Origin: Chryseobacterium sp.
GTDB taxonomy: Bacteria > Bacteroidota > Bacteroidia > Flavobacteriales > Weeksellaceae
Assembly: GCA_031286615.1 (NCBI GenBank)
Contig: JAITUA010000008.1
Span: 44,703-108,702 of the forward strand
DNA length: 64,000 bases
Reading direction: 5' to 3'
Shown here: piece after piece, positions 44,930 through 53,987 of the stretch
How positions within the stretch are numbered: the first letter of the stretch is position 1
How the letters are laid out: every line of letters begins with the position of its first letter
Made by a program: the position numbers and the translations under genes
The notes under the pieces: model-generated
What the model was told of the DNA's origin: nothing
The model's database searches: none
The model's input: the letters and a program-made list of their open reading frames with translations, nothing else

Positions 44930-46135
44930 TTACTTCTTAGTAATATATTCCTTGCTGATTTTTGAGAAAAACCATGAAATAGTGATTCCAAACAGAGAGG
45001 CTGTAAGGGCTACGATAAGATAATTTTTTCCTACAATTTTTACCGGGAATGGCAGCACTTCATTGGCTCTGAAAAATTCTGTGTAAAGCTGGAAATAGCA
45101 AAGTGCAGTTCCAAGAATCAATCCGGTAATCACCCCGGAAACAACAATAAGAAGTCCGGTATAGAAATAGGTAAGCCTCAAATGGCTTAAAGGAAAACCA
45201 AGTGAAATCAGTGATTTTGCCTGTTCTTTTTTATCAAGCTGAAGGATGATGATCGCTCCTGCAAGATTAAAGGTGGTAATGAAGATAACCAGTGCAAAAA
45301 TCAGGTAGATGAAAAGTTTTTCAGTGTTGATCATTTTCCAGAAAGCGGCATTTTCCTCTTCCTTGGTTTTGATCTCAATATTTTTCCCGAGAGAAGAAAG
45401 CAGACTTTGTTTTACAGCATCTGCATTTTCCGGGTTTTTTAATTTAATAACAATCTGATAAGCCGACTTTTTTGGAAGATTAAGTAATTCTTCTGTAAGC
45501 TCAATAGGAGAGATAATATAGTTGTCCAGCTGATCTTTTCCAGGGAAAACACCGGTTACCGAAATATCTCTTTTATTATAAATGTCTTCTTCTTTATTGA
45601 TAATCCCTGTTCCCGGTTTGGGCATAAAGACTGTCGCATAATGGTTGGAAGAATCTACAGGAATTGAAAGCCTGTTATCCAGACTGTTTTCCATCAATAC
45701 TTCATTAGAATATTTGAAGCTTGGATATGTTCCGTAGAAAACATCTTTATTGATAGGGTTTACTTTGATATAAGCAGAATCAACGCCTCTTAAATAGGCA
45801 ATGTCTCCTTTTCCGTTGAAACTGATGTATACTTTTTCTTCAATAACACGGGAGAAGCTGCTGACTTCTTTATGATTGCCTAATACTTTATTGACAGTAT
45901 CCAGATTTTTAATGGTTTTTCCGGAAGCACTTTTTAAAGTAAGGTCTGCATGAAGATTAGAAATAAGGTCTTTATTCAGGTCTTCAAGGCCTGAAAAAAC
46001 AGAAATAATGACGAACATTGCAGCCACAGCAACCGTCATGGCACCTACGGCCAGCCACGTAATGAACGTAACGGCAGTACTTCCTTTTTTAGCTAAAAGG
46101 TATCTGGATGCTATGTAAAATGCAATATTCTTCAA
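44930..46135 (-). CDS. FtsX-like ABC transporter permease, LolC/LolE type
   Basis: A 401-residue inner-membrane permease of the lipoprotein-releasing family. The first helix contains the typical RYLLAKKGSTAVTFITWLAVGAMTVAVAAMFVIISV; three more helices cluster at the C-terminus (LIFALVIFITTFNLAGAIII, FYTGLLIVVSGVITGLILG, LIVALTASLFGITISW). The large periplasmic part is between. In LolCDE such a subunit extracts lipoproteins for transport. The ATPase is not in the window. It starts 3 bp after the rbfA stop. Confidence 0.85.
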   Translation of the reverse strand: MKNIAFYIASRYLLAKKGSTAVTFITWLAVGAMTVAVAAMFVIISVFSGLEDLNKDLISNLHADLTLKSASGKTIKNLDTVNKVLGNHKEVSSFSRVIEEKVYISFNGKGDIAYLRGVDSAYIKVNPINKDVFYGTYPSFKYSNEVLMENSLDNRLSIPVDSSNHYATVFMPKPGTGIINKEEDIYNKRDISVTGVFPGKDQLDNYIISPIELTEELLNLPKKSAYQIVIKLKNPENADAVKQSLLSSLGKNIEIKTKEEENAAFWKMINTEKLFIYLIFALVIFITTFNLAGAIIILQLDKKEQAKSLISLGFPLSHLRLTYFYTGLLIVVSGVITGLILGTALCYFQLYTEFFRANEVLPFPVKIVGKNYLIVALTASLFGITISWFFSKISKEYITKK

Positions 46136-46138
46136 GAT

Positions 46139-46498
46139 TTATAAAACAGGATTGTCGCCTTCGCCTCTTAATTCTCTTTCCAGTTTTTCAACATCATCCA
46201 GAGCAGTGTCAAGGTAGAAGTTAAGCTGTGGAATGATACGTACCTGTTTTGACATTTTTTGTCCGATGAAGTTTCTGTATTGAGGTTTGTTTTCTTCAAT
46301 TTCCTTCATCACAGCGGTACGGAATTCCTGTGGGAAAATGCTTAAATAAATCTTAGCAATTCCTAAGTCAGCAGTTACTTTTACATCTGAAACAGATACT
46401 AAAATACTCTGTTTGCTTTCTGCAGCCTGTTTGCGGAAAAGCTCTGCGAAGTCTTCCTGAATAATCTGTGCTACTTTTCTTTGTCTGTTACTTTCCAT
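46139..46498 (-). CDS. rbfA: Ribosome-binding factor A
   Basis: A 119-residue KH-fold factor that binds immature 30S subunits. The start SNRQRKVAQIIQEDFAELF and the middle VSVSDVKVTADLGIAKIYLSIFP match the family. The C-terminus has PQLNFYLDTALDDVEKLERELR. It shares a divergent promoter region with the epimerase gene and is followed after 3 bp by the LolC/E-like permease. Confidence 0.93.
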   Translation of the reverse strand: MESNRQRKVAQIIQEDFAELFRKQAAESKQSILVSVSDVKVTADLGIAKIYLSIFPQEFRTAVMKEIEENKPQYRNFIGQKMSKQVRIIPQLNFYLDTALDDVEKLERELRGEGDNPVL

Positions 46499-46506
46499 AA
46501 TTTCTG

Positions 46507-46523
46507 CAAATTTAGTACTTTTG
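46507..46523. promoter_or_regulatory. Back-to-back -7 boxes for rbfA and methylmalonyl-CoA epimerase
   Basis: TAAATTTG on the minus strand at 46514-46507, 9 bases from the rbfA start, and TACTTTTG on the plus strand at 46516-46523 for the epimerase gene. The two boxes are one base apart, so the two polymerases would compete. Confidence 0.6.
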
Positions 46524-46591
46524 TTTGAATTGATACTTTGAAATTCAACAGGAGTATCAAATTTACGATTTAATTATATTTATTAGTATTT

Positions 46592-46990
46592 ATGAAGCTA
46601 GAACATATTGGTATTGCCGTAAAGTCTTTAGGCGTTTCTGATGAGCTTTTTGCCAAATTATTGGGAAAAGAATCCTATAAAAAAGAATCTGTAGAAAGGG
46701 AAGGGGTTGTAACTTCTTTCTATGAAACAGGAGAAAGTAAAATTGAGCTGTTGGAAGCCAGTAATCCTGAAAGTCCGATCTCAAAATTCATTGATAAAAA
46801 GGGGGAAGGCATCCATCATCTGGCATTTGGCGTTGAAAACATCGTGGAAGAAGTGAAAAGACTGAAAAAAGAAGGATTTCAGTTTATCTCCGAAGAACCG
46901 AAAGAAGGTGCTGATAATAAATTAGTTGTCTTCCTTCATCCGAAGTCTACAAACGGTGTGCTGGTAGAACTTTGCCAAGAAAAGCAATAA
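46592..46990 (+). CDS. mce: Methylmalonyl-CoA epimerase
   Basis: A 132-residue VOC-fold enzyme that interconverts the (S) and (R) forms of methylmalonyl-CoA in propionate metabolism. LEHIGIAVKSL, KIELLEASNPESPISKFI and GEGIHHLAFGVENI supply the metal ligands (H, E, H) and family signature. The final VLVELCQ holds the last glutamate. It is followed by the tRNA gene on the same strand. Confidence 0.93.
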   Translation: MKLEHIGIAVKSLGVSDELFAKLLGKESYKKESVEREGVVTSFYETGESKIELLEASNPESPISKFIDKKGEGIHHLAFGVENIVEEVKRLKKEGFQFISEEPKEGADNKLVVFLHPKSTNGVLVELCQEKQ

Positions 46991-47017
46991 AAAATTTTGT
47001 AGTGAAAGAAATTTTAC

Positions 47018-47025
47018 TATTTTTG
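47018..47025 (+). promoter_or_regulatory. Promoter of the tRNA gene: -7 box TATTTTTG with upstream TTTTG
   Basis: A TTTTG element at 46995-46999 lies 18 bases upstream of the box, close to the flavobacterial -33/-7 spacing. The box is 27 bases before the tRNA. Confidence 0.6.
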
Positions 47026-47052
47026 CAAACACAAAATTTAACCAAGTTTTGA

Positions 47053-47126
47053 GGTCCTATAGCTCAGTTGGTTAGAGCACCTGACTCATAATCAGGTGGT
47101 CCCTGGTTCGAGCCCAGGTGGGACCA
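47053..47126 (+). tRNA. tRNA with anticodon CAU, probably tRNA-Ile2 (lysidine-modified)
   Basis: A 74-base cloverleaf: acceptor GGTCCTA / TGGGACC, D arm GCTC/GAGC, anticodon stem CCTGA/TCAGG with loop CTCATAA, T arm CCTGG/CCAGG with TTCGAGC, discriminator A, and no encoded CCA. A CAU anticodon can be elongator Met, initiator Met or Ile2. The C4-G69 and C5-G68 pairs recognised by TilS are present, which favours Ile2. Elongator Met cannot be ruled out by eye. Confidence 0.85.
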
Positions 47127-47137
47127 CTTTTTAAATC

Positions 47138-47168
47138 AAGCACTTACAGAAATGTAGGTGCTTTTTTT
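47138..47168 (+). terminator. Intrinsic terminator after the tRNA
   Basis: An 11-bp stem AAGCACTTACA / TGTAGGTGCTT (one wobble) with a GAAA loop, then a T tract. Confidence 0.9.
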
Positions 47169-47305
47169 GTGCCTACTCCCTATTTCAGGGTATTATAATA
47201 TTATCTTAATTAAAATTTAACTTATTCTATGTAGTCAGATATTTAGAATAATTATTAAAAGGTGTCCTATTAAGTGTCCCGACCCATTTTCTAAAAATTA
47301 AATCA

Positions 47306-47586
47306 ATGAATAACAATAAATTATCAATACTTTTTCTATTGCAAAAAGTGAAAATAAATAAACAAGGTAAATGCCTTATAAAATGTAGAATTACTTTTCA
47401 CCAGGATAGAAAAGAGTTTTCTACTGGATTATTTGTAAATCCTAAGCAATGAGATAATAGGCTACAGAAGGGGTTAAACCACCCAATGATGAAAATACCT
47501 TTATCAATTCCCAAATAAACCTGATTAAAAATGAAATTAATTTTTCTTTTATTTATTTAAGTTGCGATTTTTCCAAAGGATTATAG
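47306..47586 (+). pseudogene. Decayed site-specific integrase, N-terminal arm-binding domain only
   Basis: Translation from 47306 gives NNNKLSILFLLQKVKINKQG, then CRITFHQDRKEFSTGLFVNPKQ, the arm DNA-binding domain of Bacteroidota tyrosine recombinases. At 47450 a TGA replaces the tryptophan codon expected after NPKQ. Past it, the reading shifts by an apparent two-base insertion near 47475 (frame then reads VKPPNDENTFINSQINLI), ending at a TAG at 47584. The core-binding and catalytic domains are absent. It is clearly inactive. Confidence 0.85.
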
Positions 47587-47944
47587 CTTTTTTTATAGTA
47601 AGAATATAATGTTTTTTTTACTATGATTTTTTGTTTTTGATTTTAATTTTTAAATGTATTTTCTGTTTATATAATAGGAAATACGTTTTAGTAGTTTTGG
47701 GTATACTTTAGTTTTTTTTCTACTGAAAAATACTGATTGAAATAGATAAATTTGTTAATGTCAATCAATGGTGAAGTATTTTTGAATATTGTGTAATTAT
47801 TTGGTATACTGTGGCTTATCCAATGGATTTTTTGTGTTTGTTTAATTAACCCTCGTCTTTTATAATCTTACAAAAATTCAGAAGTTTCGCATTTCTAATA
47901 ATTTAAAAACAGTTTAAATAATAAAAACAATTAATTTTTAATGT

Positions 47945-49165
47945 ATGAAAACAAAATTTTTTTTCCCTTTGATAGGTTTTCTAATTTTATCATGCGAGCC
48001 TGAGAGTACTCCTACATGCTCTTTGACTAGTGTTCATGATAATACCACTAATACAACAATCAAATTATGGCCAAGTGGTATTATACCTTATAGTTTTGGA
48101 ACGAATTTTCCTGAAGATAAGAAACATATTGTCATTGGGGCTATGGAAACTTGGGAATCTCTTACTAAAGCAGTTCATTTTAGACCCAAAAGTAATAATG
48201 ATACAGATTTTGTTACAATAAATTGGGTGTCGGGTAATACCTGTAATTCAGATCTTGGTAGTGAAGCAAATGGTTCGAATATAAATTTTTCAGATTATTG
48301 TAGAGTGAGTGCCTCCTATTTCCATGAGATTGGACATTTACTAGGAATGCCACATGAACATCAACGCCAAGATCGATACTCAGCTTTATCAGTTGATGAT
48401 GCCGCATTACAAATCTTGGCAGGTGAAGGAGGCTTTAGTCCGAGCATTATAAACTCAGTAGTTTCTCAAGTTTATAAAAGAGAGAACTTGATATATTCAA
48501 ATAATACGATCTATCCAAATGCAGATACAGACATCCCTTTTGATAAAAATTCAATTATGATGTATGGATCTAAATTGAGTAATCCCAGTGGTGCTCTTTC
48601 TCAATACCTGACTACAAAAAATCTTGATTTGTTTAAGGATAGATCATGCAATTCAATAGCTCCTCCTAATACAATTACCGATAAAGACACAAAAAAAGTT
48701 CAGCTTTTATATCCTAAAGTCTTTATTATTAAGAATAAGTCTAATGTAACTTTTAATAATATTAGGGTTAGGCTAAAAGATGGATCGGATTTCACTCAAA
48801 CTATTTGGCCTGGGGGTGTTTTTATTCTTCATTACAATCCAGAAAATGGGTATTATTATTATAGAGATAATAATGGTGAAAAAATTGTTCAACAATTAGA
48901 TTTTAATAATGGTAGTTCTTCTGATGATATGAATTTTGAGTGGAATAATCCAAATATGGTAACATATGTATCAAATCGTTCTACGACTACAACAATTGTA
49001 AGTGGAATTAATAATACTCCCAACAATATTAATACTACTGATGCTATTGATTCTGATGGGGTTAATGGTTCAAGTCCTATTAGGTTTAAGATGTCAGTTG
49101 GTTCTTTTGATGATGGATCTACTAAATCACCCTTAGCTGTGATTTGTTCACTGGAAAACTATTAA
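47945..49165 (+). CDS. Astacin-type (M12A) zinc metalloprotease lipoprotein
   Basis: A 406-residue protease with a lipoprotein signal (PLIGFLILSC, cysteine at 17). The catalytic domain spans about residues 40-240. The zinc motif HEIGHLLGMPHE is at 127-138 and the Met-turn SIMMYGS with the fifth ligand tyrosine near 203-209, as in flavastacin of related bacteria. The C-terminal ~165 residues (VFIIKNKSNVTFNNIRVRL onward) are beta-rich and unassigned. It lies downstream of an integrase remnant, in A/T-rich DNA, and is followed by a terminator, so it may be acquired. Confidence 0.9.
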   Translation: MKTKFFFPLIGFLILSCEPESTPTCSLTSVHDNTTNTTIKLWPSGIIPYSFGTNFPEDKKHIVIGAMETWESLTKAVHFRPKSNNDTDFVTINWVSGNTCNSDLGSEANGSNINFSDYCRVSASYFHEIGHLLGMPHEHQRQDRYSALSVDDAALQILAGEGGFSPSIINSVVSQVYKRENLIYSNNTIYPNADTDIPFDKNSIMMYGSKLSNPSGALSQYLTTKNLDLFKDRSCNSIAPPNTITDKDTKKVQLLYPKVFIIKNKSNVTFNNIRVRLKDGSDFTQTIWPGGVFILHYNPENGYYYYRDNNGEKIVQQLDFNNGSSSDDMNFEWNNPNMVTYVSNRSTTTTIVSGINNTPNNINTTDAIDSDGVNGSSPIRFKMSVGSFDDGSTKSPLAVICSLENY

Positions 49166-49274
49166 CTGAAAAAAAGTATTATTCTAGTTAATGATCATAT
49201 AATTTAAAGGTTTCTAAATTATAAGTAAAGCCGTATAGCTTAAAATGTAAAAAGCTTGTAATAGAATCTTATTT

Positions 49275-49301
49275 CCTCCTGATAATTCAGGAGGCTTTTT
49301 T
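49275..49301 (+). terminator. Intrinsic terminator after the astacin gene
   Basis: An 8-bp perfect stem CCTCCTGA / TCAGGAGG with TAAT loop, then CTTTTTT. Confidence 0.88.
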
Positions 49302-49510
49302 ATGACAAGAATCTTTGTGAGGATATTGGAAATATCCTTTGCCAAAATGTTCGTAGGTTAGAGTTTATACTCTATAAATATTATTATGCCTAATATGTAC
49401 CTGTTTCTACTTAATATAAAGGATTTACCTGCTATTGTTTATTTTGTAAATATAACAACAGGATCAAAAAGTTCTACACACAAAATTATTAAGAAATAAA
49501 AAAAATCAAA

Positions 49511-49537
49511 CGCTTACATCATGTGAGCGGTTTTTTT
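49511..49537 (+). terminator. Orphan terminator-like hairpin without a preceding gene
   Basis: The stem CGCTTACAT / ATGTGAGCG (one T-G pair) is followed by seven T. The 200 bases before it hold no clear coding sequence, so it may end a small RNA, or be a relic. The gap 49166-49675 otherwise shows only this, the astacin terminator and small inverted repeats. Confidence 0.65.
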
Positions 49538-49693
49538 ATTCAATAAAAACATCCTATTTTCTTAAAAAGAGACATTTTATTCCTTTAAATCTACTATGCA
49601 TAACATTAAACATTTGTTTAAAAAACCATAAAATACATTTAAGATTCAGTTAACAGTCTTCTTCCACAGATACCGTTGCTTTGCAAAAAAGTA

Positions 49694-51445
49694 ATGATGG
49701 AAAACAATAACCAATTCAACAGAAGAAGATTTCTTAAAAATTCACTTTTAGCAGCCGGAGGAATTTTCATAGCTCCTTTAATTGAAAGCTGCAGCGACGA
49801 TTTTACTGAAAACGGTAATGCCCCTGACGATCTTAAAAACGGAGGATTTGAATCCGGGGTGGCAAGCTTTGATCCAAGCGCTACGGGAATCATCATCTGG
49901 ACAAGATATTCTAAGGGTACAGATGCGGAAATTACATGGGAGATCAGTAAGAACAGCAACTTTACGGAAGTTGTAAGAAGAGGCCAGGCCAATGCTACAG
50001 TAGTGAATGACTTTACGGTAGCTGTAGATGTACAGAATATCTCTTCCAATACCAAATATTACTACAGATTCTATAATATCAAAACTAAAGAAGTAAGTGT
50101 AACAGGGGAAACCCTTACTTTACCGTCAAAATCAGATGCTGTAAATGAAGTGAAAATGGCTGTGGTGTCATGTTCCAATTTTCCTGCAGGACTTTTCAAT
50201 GTTTATGGGGCGATTGCTAAATCTGAAGCCGATGTAGTGGTGCATCTTGGAGATTACATCTATGAATATGCTCCGGGACAATACGGAACAAACCCTTACA
50301 CCAATCAATTAGGAAGAGCCCATCAGCCGGCTAAGGAAATTCTTAACCTCAGCGATTACAGAGAACGTTACAGACAGTACAGAGGTGATAAAAACCTTCA
50401 GCTTCTTCATCAGAAAAAACCATTCATCTGTGTTTGGGATGACCATGAATTTGCCAATGATACTTATAAAACAGGAGCAGAAAATCATCAACCGAATGAA
50501 GGTGATTTCCAGGTAAGGAAAATGGCGGCTTTCCAGGCATACAGCGAATATATTCCTCTTAAAACAGGGAAAGATATGAGAATTTACAGAAGCTTCAGCT
50601 TCGGAAATATCGTTTCTCTTTATATGATGGATACCAGGGTAATTGCAAGAGATAAACAAATGGAATATTCTGATTATCTTGATAATACAGGAAATTTTAA
50701 TCAGGTACAATTTAAAACAGATTTTTTGAGTACCAGCAGAAAACTGATCGGGAACGAACAGATGTCATGGCTGGGATCTCAGATCAATGGGGATACTGCA
50801 AAATGGAAAGTACTTGGACAGCAGATTTTAATGACTAAAATGATGGTTCCTGCAGAACTTCTGATGTTACTGAACCAGATTTTAGCAGAAATAAAACAAC
50901 ACGGAAGCGCACAGCCGGCCACTATGCAGGCACTTCAGAATACCATCACACAATTAATTATTCTTAAGACAAGATATCAACAGCAAGACCCGACATTAAC
51001 ACCACAGGAAATTGGCAGAATCACAACTACTTTGCCATATAATCTGGATGCGTGGGATGGATATTTCATGGAAAGAGAACAGCTGTATTCCCTTCTTGCA
51101 GGGAAAAATGTAGTAGTATTGGCAGGAGATACCCACAATGCGTGGTTAGGAAAACTGACTGATGCTCAAGGTAAATTTATCGGAACCGAACTGGCGTGCA
51201 GCTCCGTTTCTTCTCCGGGACTGGAAGGCTATCTGGGAATCACATCTGATCCTACAAAAGCAATAGAACTGGCGCAGGCATTTTCATTACTGATTGATGA
51301 TCTTGATTATGCCAATCTTTATAAAAGAGGGTATCTGCATGTGAAATTTACAATGGGAAGTTCCGTGGCAGAATGGAGATTTGTAGACAACGTCATCTCC
51401 GATACGTATAATACAACGACAGAAAAAACACATACGATTTCATAG
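49694..51445 (+). CDS. Alkaline phosphatase D family protein (PhoD-like), Tat-exported
   Basis: A 583-residue phosphatase/phosphodiesterase. A twin-arginine signal is present: NRRRFLKNSLLAAGGIFIAP, with a cysteine soon after (IESC) that could be lipidated. An N-terminal fibronectin-like PhoD_N domain (residues ~35-140) precedes the catalytic domain, whose metal-binding blocks are HLGDYIYEY, WDDHEFAND and AGDTHNAW. It releases phosphate from esters outside the cytoplasm. Two adjacent ATG codons (49694, 49697) could start it; an upstream TTG at 49676 is less likely. It ends with a terminator at 51481. Confidence 0.93.
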   Translation: MMENNNQFNRRRFLKNSLLAAGGIFIAPLIESCSDDFTENGNAPDDLKNGGFESGVASFDPSATGIIIWTRYSKGTDAEITWEISKNSNFTEVVRRGQANATVVNDFTVAVDVQNISSNTKYYYRFYNIKTKEVSVTGETLTLPSKSDAVNEVKMAVVSCSNFPAGLFNVYGAIAKSEADVVVHLGDYIYEYAPGQYGTNPYTNQLGRAHQPAKEILNLSDYRERYRQYRGDKNLQLLHQKKPFICVWDDHEFANDTYKTGAENHQPNEGDFQVRKMAAFQAYSEYIPLKTGKDMRIYRSFSFGNIVSLYMMDTRVIARDKQMEYSDYLDNTGNFNQVQFKTDFLSTSRKLIGNEQMSWLGSQINGDTAKWKVLGQQILMTKMMVPAELLMLLNQILAEIKQHGSAQPATMQALQNTITQLIILKTRYQQQDPTLTPQEIGRITTTLPYNLDAWDGYFMEREQLYSLLAGKNVVVLAGDTHNAWLGKLTDAQGKFIGTELACSSVSSPGLEGYLGITSDPTKAIELAQAFSLLIDDLDYANLYKRGYLHVKFTMGSSVAEWRFVDNVISDTYNTTTEKTHTIS

Positions 51446-51480
51446 TTTCAATTTAATCATATCTTATTTTCAATTTAGTG

Positions 51481-51513
51481 AAAAGAGTCATGGTATGTCA
51501 CTGTGGCTCTTTT
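51481..51513 (+). terminator. Intrinsic terminator after the PhoD gene
   Basis: A 10-bp stem AAAAGAGTCA / TGGCTCTTTT with one wobble pair, ending in T residues. Confidence 0.75.
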
Positions 51514-51544
51514 ATAGTATTTACTTTTTTCGTATCTTGAACAG

Positions 51545-52261
51545 ATGCAAGAGGATGTAAGAAAAGATTTTTTGCCGTTAGTTTCTAAATCATGGAGGTT
51601 CATGACTTTTCTGATCCAAACGTCGGCAGTACTTTTATTATTGGTGATGTCTTCAGTGTTATTGATATTGCCTGTTATCATTTGTAAAAATATTACAATG
51701 CTTGTTGTAGTATCAATATTGTACTATCCGGCCTTAGGCTTTGGTTTGTACCGTTTTATTCTTTATCAGAAGACAGTCAGAAACAGAGAAGTTAAAAAGA
51801 TTATAGTGGATGATAAGGGAGTTCATTACGAAAGAAAAAATGGTACAACAGATCATATTCTTTACCAGGATCTGGAAAAATATAACCTTGCAGATGAATA
51901 TGATGTAGATCTTAGCCCCCGAAATAAAATCTATGTATTAAAAGTAAAACACAATGATTCTGTAATAAATGTAGATTTTGATGGAGTGGATGCGGGTTAC
52001 AGCAGCTATATTATCAATCTCAAAGCTTTACGCAGAAGATATATTCAGGGAATTGTTTACTTCAGACCGGATTTGCGTATAAATCCTTCCGTTTATACTA
52101 CATATAATATCAATCCTGTAGATTTTACATTTGATAAAAAGGAATATTGGACAGTATTTGCAAAGACTTTAGCCATATTAATCCTGCTAGGTTCAATATT
52201 GGGATGTATTATGCTGGGATTGGCTAAATGGCTTTCTAAAGATCAGATTTATTTACACTAA
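51545..52261 (+). CDS. Membrane protein of unknown function
   Basis: A 238-residue protein with two N-terminal hydrophobic helices (QTSAVLLLLVMSSVLLILPVI and ITMLVVVSILYYPALGFGLY), a soluble middle of ~130 residues with PH-like strands (KKIIVDDKGVHYERKNGTTDHILY, KIYVLKVKHNDSVINVDF), and a last helix (LAILILLGSILGCIMLGLA). The fold suggests a bacterial PH-like domain on a membrane anchor, which is a guess. Monocistronic, between the PhoD and antiporter genes. Confidence 0.68.
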   Translation: MQEDVRKDFLPLVSKSWRFMTFLIQTSAVLLLLVMSSVLLILPVIICKNITMLVVVSILYYPALGFGLYRFILYQKTVRNREVKKIIVDDKGVHYERKNGTTDHILYQDLEKYNLADEYDVDLSPRNKIYVLKVKHNDSVINVDFDGVDAGYSSYIINLKALRRRYIQGIVYFRPDLRINPSVYTTYNINPVDFTFDKKEYWTVFAKTLAILILLGSILGCIMLGLAKWLSKDQIYLH

Positions 52262-52395
52262 ACATTATCCGGCAAAAATTTCACTGTCGATTAAATTTAT
52301 TTTCACATCTTAAAATCTTATGCTTATATTTAATTTTATTTTAAATTTTGTTATTTGATAAACAGGAACATAGTTTAAAATTAATTGAAAAAGCA

Positions 52396-53976
52396 ATGGT
52401 GGAAAATTTTATTTATTATTTAGGACTGGTCCTTGTCATTATCGGGGCCATTATGCTGGCCAATCGGCTGAAAGTAGCCTATCCTATCATACTGGTTATT
52501 GCGGGACTTCTTATCAGTTTTATCCCTGGACTGCCGGTGTTAAAAATTGATCCCGAACTTATTTTTATTATTTTTCTGCCCCCACTTTTATACGAAGCAG
52601 CCTTCGCTGTTTCCTGGAAGGAAATATGGAAAATGAGACGGATCATTACCAGTTTTGCCTTCATTGTGGTTTTTCTTACCGCAATAACTGTAGCTTTTGT
52701 AGCGAATTCATACATCCCCGGGTTTTCATTGGCATTAGGCTTTGTATTGGGCGGAATTGTATCGCCTCCAGATGCTGTGAGCGCCGGAGCTATTTTAAAA
52801 TTTGTAAAAGTTCCTAAAAATCTATCAACCGTTTTAGAAGGGGAAAGCCTGTTCAATGATGCTTCCTCGCTGATCATTTTCAGGTTTGCAATAGTAGCAG
52901 TGGCTACAGGACAGTTTATATGGCAGGATGCCGCCACTAGTTTTGGCTGGATGGTCTTCGGAGGTCTGGGAATTGGAGTCCTATTGGCTTTTGTATTCCT
53001 TAAAATTGAAAAAATATTCCCTACCGATGTTAATATGGATGCTATACTAAGTCTGGTAGCTCCTTATGTGATGTACATTGCTGCGGAAGAAGTTCATTCT
53101 TCGGGAGTACTGGCTGTAGTGAGCGGAGGGTTATTTCTTTCTGTAAGAAGACATGAAATTTTCAGAACTTCACAATCCAGACTAAAAGGTTCCAATGTAT
53201 GGGAAAGTTTTGTATTTCTGATCAATGGAATTGTGTTTTTACTCATCGGCTTGGATCTTCCGGAAATTATGGTAGGTTTAAACAAAGAAGGAATAAGTCT
53301 GTCTGATGCCGTCGGTTATGGACTGTTGATTACAGTTGTACTCATTATTGTTCGTTTGCTTTCTTCTTTCGGTGCCGTTTTTGTAACATTGATTATGAGA
53401 AACTTTATTAATGTAGCCGATAGAAACCCCGGAATGAAAGCTCCAATACTGATGGGCTGGACGGGAATGCGTGGTGTGGTTTCTCTTGCAGCGGCATTAT
53501 CTATTCCGGTAGTGATGGAAAACGGGCAGCCTTTCCCACACCGTGATCTCATTCTCTTCATTACTTTTATTGTCATTCTTGCTACTTTGATTATCCAGGG
53601 GCTTACATTACCTGCTTTGATCAAAAAACTCAATTTATCTGATGCCGGAGGCGGATATTTGTCAGAGGAAGAATCTGAACATTTCTTAAGAAGGGAAATG
53701 CGCAGAGTAGCCTTTAAATATCTGGATGAAAATTATAAAGAAAGAAGAAGCGAAAATGAATATTTTAGCAAACTGATGGACCGCTGGGAACAGGAGGATA
53801 AAGAAGACTCTATTCATAAGATGTCTGAAGAAGCTAAAGCAATCTATTTTGAAACCCTCGAACAGCAAAGAATCTGGCTGCGGGAAGAAAACAGACGCAA
53901 CCCGAATATTGACGAAGAATATATAAGACATTATCTAACAAGACTGGACCTTGAAGAAGAAAGGCTCAGAATGTAA
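52396..53976 (+). CDS. Sodium/proton antiporter, CPA1 (NhaP-like) family
   Basis: A 526-residue inner-membrane antiporter with about 12 helices. The core motifs are FIIFLPPLLYEAAF, GGIVSPPDAVSAGAILKF, the conserved LEGESLFNDASSLIIFRFA with the acidic ion-binding residues, and GWTGMRGVVSLAAALSIP. A C-terminal cytoplasmic tail of ~110 charged residues follows. The ATG at 52396 was chosen; a TTG at 52348 is in frame. The MBL hydrolase gene begins 11 bp downstream, so the two likely share a message. Confidence 0.93.
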   Translation: MVENFIYYLGLVLVIIGAIMLANRLKVAYPIILVIAGLLISFIPGLPVLKIDPELIFIIFLPPLLYEAAFAVSWKEIWKMRRIITSFAFIVVFLTAITVAFVANSYIPGFSLALGFVLGGIVSPPDAVSAGAILKFVKVPKNLSTVLEGESLFNDASSLIIFRFAIVAVATGQFIWQDAATSFGWMVFGGLGIGVLLAFVFLKIEKIFPTDVNMDAILSLVAPYVMYIAAEEVHSSGVLAVVSGGLFLSVRRHEIFRTSQSRLKGSNVWESFVFLINGIVFLLIGLDLPEIMVGLNKEGISLSDAVGYGLLITVVLIIVRLLSSFGAVFVTLIMRNFINVADRNPGMKAPILMGWTGMRGVVSLAAALSIPVVMENGQPFPHRDLILFITFIVILATLIIQGLTLPALIKKLNLSDAGGGYLSEEESEHFLRREMRRVAFKYLDENYKERRSENEYFSKLMDRWEQEDKEDSIHKMSEEAKAIYFETLEQQRIWLREENRRNPNIDEEYIRHYLTRLDLEEERLRM

Positions 53977-53987
53977 AAATAAAGGGA

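Larger units (their letters stand above)
47053..49165 (+). mobile_element. Remnant of a tRNA-linked integrative element carrying an astacin gene
   Basis: The tRNA is followed by a broken tyrosine-recombinase gene (47306-47586), about 350 bp of very A/T-rich DNA without a gene, and an astacin gene whose codon use is A/T-richer than the flanking housekeeping genes. This order is that of an element integrated at a tRNA and then decayed. No second copy of the tRNA 3' end was found by eye downstream, so the boundaries are unproven and the right limit given is only that of the likely cargo. Confidence 0.5.

Noticed and set aside
47306-47586. Programmed frameshift or recoding in the integrase
   Set aside because: The TGA and two-base shift are followed by loss of all catalytic domains; decay is the simpler explanation.
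47127-49675. Attachment-site repeat of the tRNA 3' end
   Set aside because: No second copy of the T-arm/acceptor sequence was found by eye between the tRNA and phoD.
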